Origin: Pseudanabaena sp. BC1403
GTDB taxonomy: Bacteria; Cyanobacteriota; Cyanobacteriia; Pseudanabaenales; Pseudanabaenaceae
Direction of reading: 5' to 3'
Length of the DNA stretch: 64,000 bases
Assembly (NCBI RefSeq): GCF_002914585.1
Contig: NZ_PDDM01000029.1
Location: forward strand, 1-64,000
This document shows positions 9,741 through 16,862 of the stretch, in pieces. Position 1 is the stretch's first letter; each line of letters starts with the position of its first letter. The translations under genes and the position numbers were made by a program. The notes under the pieces were generated by a model. It did not search any database. It had not been told where the DNA came from and worked only from the letters and a program-made list of their open reading frames with translations.

Positions 9741-9763
9741 TTAAAATATCGCAATTTTATGAA
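9741..9763 (+). repeat. Duplicated leader of the BLUF cyclase genes
   Basis: 23 bases ending with the first codons of copy 2 are identical to 8588-8610 before copy 1 (starts TTAAAATATCGCAATTT). A second shared segment, TAGCGATGAATATAACT, occurs at 9725-9741 and 10872-10888, after each gene. The repeat spacing (1153 and 1147 bases) gives the tandem duplication unit. Confidence 0.9.
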
Positions 9764-10871
9764 ACGGCTAACCTATATCAGTAACTTCTCGCGATCGCTT
9801 ACGAGAAAGGAAATAGAAAACATCGAAAATATTTCGCAAGTAAATAATGCTAAGGAGGGGATTACAGGAATTTTACTAAGTTGTAACAGAACTTTTTTTC
9901 AAATTTTGGAAGGTGATGATGATCGCGTCGATCATTTGTATGAAAAAATCTTAAAAGACGATCGTCACCAACAAGTTGTATGTATTAGGTTGGATCGAAA
10001 CATTACTGAGAAATATTTCCCCAATTGGTCGATGAAAGTAATCATGCTAGAGGATAACACCGATACTTTACTCCAACCGATCAAAATATTGTTGCAAGCC
10101 TTGGGAGAGTCAAAAGCAGTTTTAGCGAATTATACTCATTCAGGGGTTTTACAGGCTATGGAAAATGGAATCAATCCACTCACCTTAATCCCTCGTTATA
10201 CTGAAAAAATCATTCTATTCGCAGATGTTATGGGCTTTGCGAGTATTACTGAAAAATTACAAGTGACCGAAGTTGTAGAGTTACTAAACCAATTTTTTAC
10301 AGTTTGCACTTCAGAGATCGTTGCTAAGGGTGGGGAAGTCACAAAATTTATAGGCGATTGCGTGATGGCATATTTCGATGGCGATCGCGCAGATGATGCT
10401 TTACAAGCAAGTCTAAACATTCTTTCAGAATTAGAGGTTTTACGCGCTCGCGCACCTGTCAATAGCCCATTACGAATTCTCTATATTGGGATAGGACTGT
10501 CTAAGGGAACGGTTTTAGAAGGAAATATAGGTTCTCAAACAAAAAAAGAGTATACAGTAATCGGCGATGCAGTCAATGTTGCATCAAGAATTGAATCGCT
10601 AACCAGACAGTTAAATAGATTTTTAGTATTTTCTGAAGCAGTACGCGATGGACTTAGCGATCACTGGAAGATCCTAAAAATGGGTGATTTCTATGCCAAA
10701 GGAAGAGAAGCGATCGTGGAAGTGTATTCGATTGACGATCCTTTAGCATCTCAAAAATCAGATTTTCACAGCTTAAAACAAGAGATTAAGGATCAGCTTG
10801 AACTCATAGGGAATCAAACTATAGAACCTTGCAAGCAACGCAAAACACTTTTTATGCTGTACGATCCCTAA
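9759..10871 (+). CDS. BLUF photoactivated adenylate cyclase, copy 2
   Basis: Paralogue of the preceding gene, 370 aa, with the same numbering: Tyr6, Asn30, Gln48, Trp90, Met92 in BLUF, and Asp156, Lys196, Asp200, Asn273, Arg277 in the cyclase. Residue 266 is Thr (EYTVIGD), the residue expected of adenylate cyclases of the bPAC/OaPAC group, so this copy should make cAMP in blue light. The last dozen residues (about CKQRKTLFMLYDP) are read through sequence corresponding to the non-coding spacer after copy 1, so the tail was added or lost after duplication. A Ser/Thr kinase begins 22 bases downstream and is probably cotranscribed. Confidence 0.95.
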   Translation: MKRLTYISNFSRSLTRKEIENIENISQVNNAKEGITGILLSCNRTFFQILEGDDDRVDHLYEKILKDDRHQQVVCIRLDRNITEKYFPNWSMKVIMLEDNTDTLLQPIKILLQALGESKAVLANYTHSGVLQAMENGINPLTLIPRYTEKIILFADVMGFASITEKLQVTEVVELLNQFFTVCTSEIVAKGGEVTKFIGDCVMAYFDGDRADDALQASLNILSELEVLRARAPVNSPLRILYIGIGLSKGTVLEGNIGSQTKKEYTVIGDAVNVASRIESLTRQLNRFLVFSEAVRDGLSDHWKILKMGDFYAKGREAIVEVYSIDDPLASQKSDFHSLKQEIKDQLELIGNQTIEPCKQRKTLFMLYDP

Positions 10872-10893
10872 TAGCGATGAATATAACTCAATT

Positions 10894-12699
10894 ATGTCAA
10901 ACCTTTTAGATAACCGCTATCGCGTCACTAGTGTCCTAGGCAGTGGCGGCTTTGGGGAAACCTATTTGGCTGAAGACACCAAAATGCCATCTAACCGTCG
11001 ATGCGTGATTAAGCAGCTTAAACCTGTTGCTGACAATCCGCAGATGTACGAATTATTGCAGCAAAGATTTCACCGTGAGGCAGCAGTCTTAGAAACCTTG
11101 GGCGAAGAAAGCCGCTATATTCCCAAACTCTATGCAAACTTCGCGGAAAATGGGTTATTCTATTTAGTCCAAGAATGGATTGATGGTTTAACACTTACGG
11201 AAACAATTGAACGTAACGGTAAATGGAATGAGAATGCTGTCCGACAATTGATGGTTAGTATTCTCCAAACCTTAATCTATGTACACGATCGCGGTATTAT
11301 TCATCGAGATATTAAGCCCGATAATATTATTTTGCGTTCTGGTGAACCTGTATTAATTGATTTTGGTGCGGTTAAAGAGATTATCAATGTCAGCACAATC
11401 CGCAGTTCGGCTCAACAGGTACATTCGATTGTGATCGGTACACCAGGGTTTATGGCATCGGAGCAGGCGGCTGGTAGACCCTTTTTTGCTAGCGATCTTT
11501 ACAGTCTTTCGCTAACTGCCATCTTTGCACTTACGGGTAAATATCCACAGGAGCTAGGTACTGATCCACAAACTGGAGAAGTACTATGGCAGAATCACTT
11601 AACAGGAATTAGTGCTGATTTAAAAGCAATATTTGCAAAAGTTCTACAATTTGATCCACGCGATCGCTATAGCTCCGCGAGAGAAATGCTAGAAGCGTTG
11701 CAACCAACTCAACTATTAAATCAATCTCCGCCAAAACAACCTCCAACTCCACCAGCAATGTCGAATATGCAGACGGTGGCAGTCACACCTAGAGGCTATA
11801 CACCGCCTACTATTCCTGATCAATCTGTTTATGTATATCAGCCTCAACAAGACCCTAAAAAGAAGATATTTGGTCAATTACTCGTAACAATAATTGTCGG
11901 TGGGGCTGTCGGGGCTGCGATCGCTCTAGGTGTAGTCATCTCTCAAAATGGCGGCATCGTTGCATTCTGGAACAAAATTTCCCCATTTAATAAAGCTGCT
12001 GCTAAAGTTCCATTTTATTTTCTGGCTGATTCTGCTTTTGAGGATGCTGAAAAAGCAAATCTTAGAGTAGAAAAATTGAAATCTCTAGGATATAAAGAAG
12101 CAGGAGTGTTTTGGATACCTGACTATCCCAATTTAGGAAGCAATAAATTTCAACAGGTATATACTAGCCAATTCAAAGATATTGAAAGTTGTAAGTCTAA
12201 GCTCAAGGAACATCTTAAATTTGTAGAAGATGCGTATTGCGCTCTGGCGAGTCCTAACGAAAAAGATTCAGTACAAAGAATTTCTGGGAGCGATATCCTA
12301 CAACCTACAGCTTCACCTTCGCCTTTGCCTACAGCAACACCCTCAAAAACACCAACCGCAACTCCATCTCCTGTAAGACCATCTCCAGAACAAGCAATTC
12401 GAGAATATTACAGCCTCATCAATGATCGCCAATTTCAAAACGCATGGCAAAATCTCACACCCAAATTTCAACGCGATCGGGCTGGTGGATACCAAACCTT
12501 TACTGATTGGTGGCAAACTGTAAGTCAAGTTTCTATCAATGGAGTACGTCTTGTTGAATCTAAAGAGAATTCTGCAATCATTGATATTGACCTTACTTAT
12601 CGCAAAGATAAAGCTATTTTCCCCGAAACTTTGCGGATGAGTTTAGTTTGGAATGAATCCTCAAAACAATGGCAAATCAATGAAACTCAAAGACAGTAG
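10894..12699 (+). CDS. Membrane Ser/Thr protein kinase with SPOR-like and NTF2-like extracytoplasmic domains
   Basis: 601 aa. Kinase domain residues 9-270: glycine loop GSGGFGETY (16-24), Lys40 in VIKQLKP, catalytic HRDIKPDN (137-144), DFG at 156-158, and GTPGFMASEQ as activation-loop end, so it looks catalytically intact. A Pro-rich juxtamembrane segment leads to one transmembrane helix (about 326-350). Outside lie a segment resembling SPOR domains (about 370-455: YFLADSAF...ADVE-like heptads and SCKSKLKEHL), a Pro/Thr/Ser linker (about 466-500) and a C-terminal NTF2-like fold (AIREYYSLINDRQFQNAW... to the end). It follows the BLUF cyclase pair closely, suggesting, as inference, that light or cAMP signalling and phosphorylation are linked. 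Confidence 0.93.
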   Translation: MSNLLDNRYRVTSVLGSGGFGETYLAEDTKMPSNRRCVIKQLKPVADNPQMYELLQQRFHREAAVLETLGEESRYIPKLYANFAENGLFYLVQEWIDGLTLTETIERNGKWNENAVRQLMVSILQTLIYVHDRGIIHRDIKPDNIILRSGEPVLIDFGAVKEIINVSTIRSSAQQVHSIVIGTPGFMASEQAAGRPFFASDLYSLSLTAIFALTGKYPQELGTDPQTGEVLWQNHLTGISADLKAIFAKVLQFDPRDRYSSAREMLEALQPTQLLNQSPPKQPPTPPAMSNMQTVAVTPRGYTPPTIPDQSVYVYQPQQDPKKKIFGQLLVTIIVGGAVGAAIALGVVISQNGGIVAFWNKISPFNKAAAKVPFYFLADSAFEDAEKANLRVEKLKSLGYKEAGVFWIPDYPNLGSNKFQQVYTSQFKDIESCKSKLKEHLKFVEDAYCALASPNEKDSVQRISGSDILQPTASPSPLPTATPSKTPTATPSPVRPSPEQAIREYYSLINDRQFQNAWQNLTPKFQRDRAGGYQTFTDWWQTVSQVSINGVRLVESKENSAIIDIDLTYRKDKAIFPETLRMSLVWNESSKQWQINETQRQ

Positions 12700-12769
12700 C
12701 CTAAAATTTGCCAAACAGGCAAACATAGAGTTTAATTTATAGTAGATAGCTAAACCATTAGATCTATAA

Positions 12770-13486
12770 ATGAAAATCTTTGTTTATCACACGCCTGAGT
12801 TAGTGCCTGCTGAAGGAAATCCAGATTGCGCGATCGCTGTTGATATTTTGCGAGCAACCACTACGATCGCCACAGCCCTTGCTGCGGGAGCTGAGGGAGT
12901 GCAAGTATTTTCCGATCTTGATGAGCTAATGCGCGTCAGCGAAGCACACCCACCAGAGTTACGGATTCGCGTTGGTGAGCGTGGGGGAAAGACTGTAGAA
13001 GGTTGTGATTTGGGGAATTCGCCCTTTGACTTTACGCCTGATGTCGTAAAGGGTAAGCGGATTTTTATGAGTACTACTAATGGCACGCGATCGCTACAAA
13101 AAATCGCCAATGCTAAGAGTGTTTTGGCTTGCGCGATGATTAATCTTGGCTCAGTATTGAGGTATCTTCGCGAAACTAAGCCTGAAACTGTGTGGATCGT
13201 TGGCTCTGGCTGGGAAGGTAGCTATTCGCTTGAGGATACTACTTGCGCGGGTGCGATCATGGCTAATCTCGAAGATGAGGCTGATTTTGGAAATGATGAA
13301 GCGATCGCAGCCGCAACCCTATACAAAGCTTGGAAAGGTGAGGTTGAAGACTTATTTTATCAAGCAAGTCACGGCAAACGCTTGCTCAACCTTAACGGCG
13401 CGGAAGATATTGCCTACTGTGCCAAGATTGATGTCGTCGATGTGCTACCAAAACAATCCAGTGCAGGCTTGCTAGTTGCCGCCTAG
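12770..13486 (+). CDS. comB: 2-phosphosulfolactate phosphatase family protein
   Basis: 238-residue member of the ComB family (Mg-dependent acid phosphatase of coenzyme M synthesis in archaea). Family motifs visible: [16 protein letters not shown] with the Asp-Arg pair near 25-30, a NSP.. segment ([11 protein letters not shown]), STTNGT near 99-104 and CAGAIMANL late in the chain. Cyanobacteria do not make coenzyme M, so the physiological substrate is uncertain; sulfolactate metabolism is a possibility. Monocistronic by spacing (70 bases after the kinase, 39 before the methylase). Confidence 0.88.
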   Translation: MKIFVYHTPELVPAEGNPDCAIAVDILRATTTIATALAAGAEGVQVFSDLDELMRVSEAHPPELRIRVGERGGKTVEGCDLGNSPFDFTPDVVKGKRIFMSTTNGTRSLQKIANAKSVLACAMINLGSVLRYLRETKPETVWIVGSGWEGSYSLEDTTCAGAIMANLEDEADFGNDEAIAAATLYKAWKGEVEDLFYQASHGKRLLNLNGAEDIAYCAKIDVVDVLPKQSSAGLLVAA

Positions 13487-13525
13487 TGGTACTAGATTGA
13501 ATAAGCATTAATTTCCCTTGTCGCC

Positions 13526-14407
13526 ATGCCATCGTCTCACCGTTCATCTCTGCTCATGACTCCCTTGGCAAAACAAGTGGCAAATATTACTGGATCGATC
13601 TCAAAGCCAGAACGTCTTACTCCACCCCTGAAATGGGCTGGCGGTAAGCGTTGGCTTGTGCAACATTTGCAGCACACTTGGCAAAAGCATAGCGATCGCC
13701 GTTTGGTGGAGCCATTTTGTGGAGGCTTAGCGATCGCCTTGGGCTTACAACCTCACAAAGCTTTGCTAAATGACATCAATCCCCATGTTGTCAATTTTTA
13801 TCAATGTTTGCAAAAGGGATTAAAGCTTGAAATTGAGGTTCAGAATGATCGCGAATTTTATTATGCTCAGCGTGTGGAATTTAATCGCCTAATTCATTCA
13901 GGACAAGCTGAAACTCCTAAAGCAGCGCAACTCTTTTATTACCTCAATCGCACAGGCTATAACGGGCTTTGTCGGTTTAATCAAAAAGGTGGTTTTAACG
14001 TTCCTTTTGGGAAATATAAAACCATAAATTACAATCGAGATTTCACAGCCTATAAGCCGACACTTTCACAATGGAAGTTTGCAAATCTAGACTTTGGTAA
14101 AATCAAGGTTAATTCTAATGATCTTATTTATGCCGATCCTCCTTACGATGTTGAGTTTCGGCAATATTCCAAAAATGGCTTTGAATGGTCAGAACAAGAG
14201 CGTTTAGCCCAATGGTTAGCTAGTCAAGATTGCCCTGCGATCGCATCTAATCAGGCGACGGATCGCATTCTTGCTCTCTACAAAGATCTAGGATTTGAAT
14301 ATCAAATTCTTGATGCTCCAAGACGGATTAGCTGCAATGGCGATCGCGTTCCTGCAAAGGAAATGCTTGCTTATAAAGGGTTTAATGGGGGCTTAGAACT
14401 ATTATGA
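13526..14407 (+). CDS. DNA adenine methyltransferase, Dam/DpnM class
   Basis: N6-adenine methyltransferase of the alpha class, 293 aa. LKWAGGKRWLV (35-45) and PFCGGLA (63-69) bind SAM, and the catalytic motif DPPY is at 204-207. The C-terminal RRISCNGDRVPAKEMLAY block corresponds to the SISSNG...ELL region of Dam, so GATC is the most likely target, by family analogy. An internal Met at residue 11 is an alternative start. The stop overlaps the next start (ATGA), coupling it to a nuclease-like gene, which would make this a type II restriction-modification pair rather than an orphan methylase. Confidence 0.9.
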   Translation: MPSSHRSSLLMTPLAKQVANITGSISKPERLTPPLKWAGGKRWLVQHLQHTWQKHSDRRLVEPFCGGLAIALGLQPHKALLNDINPHVVNFYQCLQKGLKLEIEVQNDREFYYAQRVEFNRLIHSGQAETPKAAQLFYYLNRTGYNGLCRFNQKGGFNVPFGKYKTINYNRDFTAYKPTLSQWKFANLDFGKIKVNSNDLIYADPPYDVEFRQYSKNGFEWSEQERLAQWLASQDCPAIASNQATDRILALYKDLGFEYQILDAPRRISCNGDRVPAKEMLAYKGFNGGLELL

Positions 14408-14823
14408 GTCTTCGCAATACCGAAACTGGGGCAGTTCTGGAGCAGATGGTATTGCATTCCTTAATTTATGGTGGATATCTCTCGCAGTCCCAGCAATACA
14501 TTGGCAGCCGCCCTGGGGGAGGTAGACACAAAATCGATGTGGTGGCAAATCGTGGCGATCGCAATGTTTTGATTTCTCTAAAATGGCAACAGGTGGGTGG
14601 CACTGCGGAACAAAAGGTTCCTTTTGAAGTAATTTGCTTAATGGATGCGATGGATCAAAACCCTAATTATCAAAAGGCTTATTTAGTCCTTGGTGGTGAA
14701 GGTTGGACTCTGCGCGAATTCTATATCTCAGGCGATTTGCAGCAATATATTCCCTATGGCGATCGCGTAGAGATTGTCACCCTTGAGCGATTTATCATGA
14801 AAGCAAATATGGCAAAGCTTTGA
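14404..14823 (+). CDS. Small PD-(D/E)XK-like nuclease, putative restriction partner
   Basis: 139 aa. A possible PD-(D/E)XK core is seen: Glu13 in the first helix (GAVLEQMV), Asp45 in HKIDVVA, and Lys60 in LISLKWQ, with Ser58 where Glu or Asp is usual. The layout GGRHKID...(about 13)...SLKWQ...PFEVICL resembles small nucleases of this superfamily. The gene overlaps the adenine methylase by four bases (ATGA). Function as a restriction enzyme is inference; a repair nuclease or a decayed enzyme are alternatives given the Ser at the acidic position. Confidence 0.65.
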   Translation: MSLRNTETGAVLEQMVLHSLIYGGYLSQSQQYIGSRPGGGRHKIDVVANRGDRNVLISLKWQQVGGTAEQKVPFEVICLMDAMDQNPNYQKAYLVLGGEGWTLREFYISGDLQQYIPYGDRVEIVTLERFIMKANMAKL

Positions 14824-14956
14824 TATTAGGGCTTGCAAAAAAATGATGAGATGTAGGGACAATTCATGAATTGTCCCTAATATAAACATTGTTCTTAAGG
14901 TGATTTTGCATAATTCCTAAATCTGATTTGGCTTATAACGCTTTGCGTTCAAAACC

Positions 14957-16342
14957 CTAATTAGTAGACATAGGAAGCGTAATAATGAATTCGCTTCCCC
15001 CTTCCTTCTGTGAAGTGAATTTCAGATCTCCTCCATGTTCTTGAATAATTGTGTAACTAATGGACAGTCCTAAGCCTATTCCCTTACCAACTGGCTTTGT
15101 TGTGAAAAATGGATCGAAGATAGAGTCTTGACTTTCTTTGTTAATACCAACCCCGTTATCAATAACCTTGATAATGATCGACTGATCGCCTAATTCAGTG
15201 CGAATTGTAATTTCTGGCGATCGCGTATGCATCAAACCTTCTACTGCATCAATGGAATTAGTGATGATAGACATAAAAACTTGGTTGAGCTGCGACGCAT
15301 TGCAATTTAACATTGGCAAATTGGCATATTCACGAATGATGTGGATATCCTTGAGACGATGTTGCAGAAATAAAAGTGTATTGTCAATCCCTTCATGTAA
15401 ATCAGATTCTTTTTGATTTGATTCATCCAAGCGGGAGAAATTACGCAATGACAACACAATTTGATTAATGCGCTCTGCACCATTTTCGACGGAAGATAGA
15501 GTGTCAGGCAAATCTTCGGCTAGAAATTCCAAGTCTAGCTCTTTAGCTTTGGTTTGAATGTTAGCACTGGGCTGCGGATGCTCATGCTGGTATAGTTTCA
15601 GAAGTTCTAGTATTCCCATTACTTGGTAACGAATATAGCTGACATTACCACAAATAAAGTTGATGGGGTTATTCAATTCATGGGCAATACCTGCCACCAG
15701 TTGCCCCAAGCTAGACATTTTTGCGGCATGAATAAGTTGTGCTTGCGTATTTTTTAGTTCTACTACAGTTTGTTCCAGTTGTTGATTGCTGTCCAACAGA
15801 GCATCTTCTATTCTTTGTCTTTCTGTGATATTTTCCCGCAGATTAGAGACATGATTGCGAAGTTCTAACTGCGTAATCACCTCCCGACCTAATGTCTGTA
15901 AAGCTTTTAGCTGCTCTGGACTGAGGTCTCTTGGGGTGCGATCAATAACACAGAGAGTTCCCAACGCAAATCCGTCTGGAGTCACTAAGGGTGTGCCAGC
16001 ATAGAATTGAATATTGGGTTCAGATGCTACCAATGGATTATTGGCAAATCGTTCATCTTTCTTCGTGTCAGGTACGACCAATGGCGTAGGCTGGAGAATT
16101 GCATGAGCACAAAAGGCAAGATCTCTTGGGGTTTCCGAAGCTTCTAGCCCAATTTTGGCTTTAAACCATTGGCGATTAGCATCAACTAGACTGATAAGTG
16201 CAATGGGAGTACCACAGATATAAGCCGCAAGATTTGTCAGATCGTCAAACGTTTCTTCTGGCAATGTATCAAGAATGTTGTACCTTTTTAAGGCTTCTAA
16301 ACGTTCTGCTTCATTCTCTGGGATAGGTGCTTTGGAATGCAT
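14957..16342 (-). CDS. GAF-domain sensor histidine kinase
   Basis: 461 aa, soluble. GAF domain about residues 20-160 (RYNILDTLPEETFDDLT, a common start of GAF kinases), a coiled coil (165-208), then HisKA with the phosphoacceptor His221 in GIAHELNNPINF, and an HATPase with NSIDAVE (N box), DNGVGI (G1) and GKGIGLGLSIS (G2). The GAF lacks an obvious CxxxH bilin site; its CAHAIL segment does contain Cys-Ala-His but of the redox or small-ligand GAF kind. No response regulator is adjacent, so partner and signal are unknown. Confidence 0.92.
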   Translation of the reverse strand: MHSKAPIPENEAERLEALKRYNILDTLPEETFDDLTNLAAYICGTPIALISLVDANRQWFKAKIGLEASETPRDLAFCAHAILQPTPLVVPDTKKDERFANNPLVASEPNIQFYAGTPLVTPDGFALGTLCVIDRTPRDLSPEQLKALQTLGREVITQLELRNHVSNLRENITERQRIEDALLDSNQQLEQTVVELKNTQAQLIHAAKMSSLGQLVAGIAHELNNPINFICGNVSYIRYQVMGILELLKLYQHEHPQPSANIQTKAKELDLEFLAEDLPDTLSSVENGAERINQIVLSLRNFSRLDESNQKESDLHEGIDNTLLFLQHRLKDIHIIREYANLPMLNCNASQLNQVFMSIITNSIDAVEGLMHTRSPEITIRTELGDQSIIIKVIDNGVGINKESQDSIFDPFFTTKPVGKGIGLGLSISYTIIQEHGGDLKFTSQKEGGSEFIITLPMSTN

Positions 16343-16862
16343 GATAAGTTTATTTGTTGTTTAAAGTTAAGGTTTATGATGTCTTAAGAATGTTGTGGAT
16401 TCCTATGATAAAAAGGAAATAATGCGAATTATAAATAACTGCATTTATATAGATAGAATTGAGCGTATAAACTTATAAATTACTGATATTAATTGGAGCT
16501 TAGATGACAGGCTTATTGCTGCTAGAGTGACAACTCTAGAACTATGCTATGACAAAAATTCTTTCTACGCAACATCGGTAATTATACATTCACAAATTGT
16601 TTGTTTAGGCTATAACAAAAACAAATAATTTGTAAATGCAGAGAAAAAGCTGTAAATATTCATCTCTAAGTATATTTAGTTTTTTAATATTTAGTTTTTT
16701 ATCATTTATTTATTTATTCCCTACTTATAATCTAAATCATTCCCTTTCTTCCTGTCAAATGAAACATGCGATCGCCCAGAATCGCACATAATTCAGTTCA
16801 CTAAAGTCTGCTAGTAATCTAGCGATTAGATGATGTGTATCATTTCGCGCCATAAATGCAAA
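16343..16862. other. AT-rich intergenic region, no gene seen
   Basis: 520 bases between the start of the GAF kinase and the end of recJ. Contains short inverted repeats only: CTAGAG/CTCTAG near 16530 and CACAAATTGTTTG...CAAATAATTTGTAAATG near 16590-16640. It must carry the GAF kinase promoter. No RNA gene recognised. Confidence 0.5.

Noticed and set aside
16590-16640. Inverted repeat as a small RNA terminator upstream of the GAF kinase.
   Set aside because: Arms are AT-only and imperfect, with no promoter-like sequence at a fitting distance.
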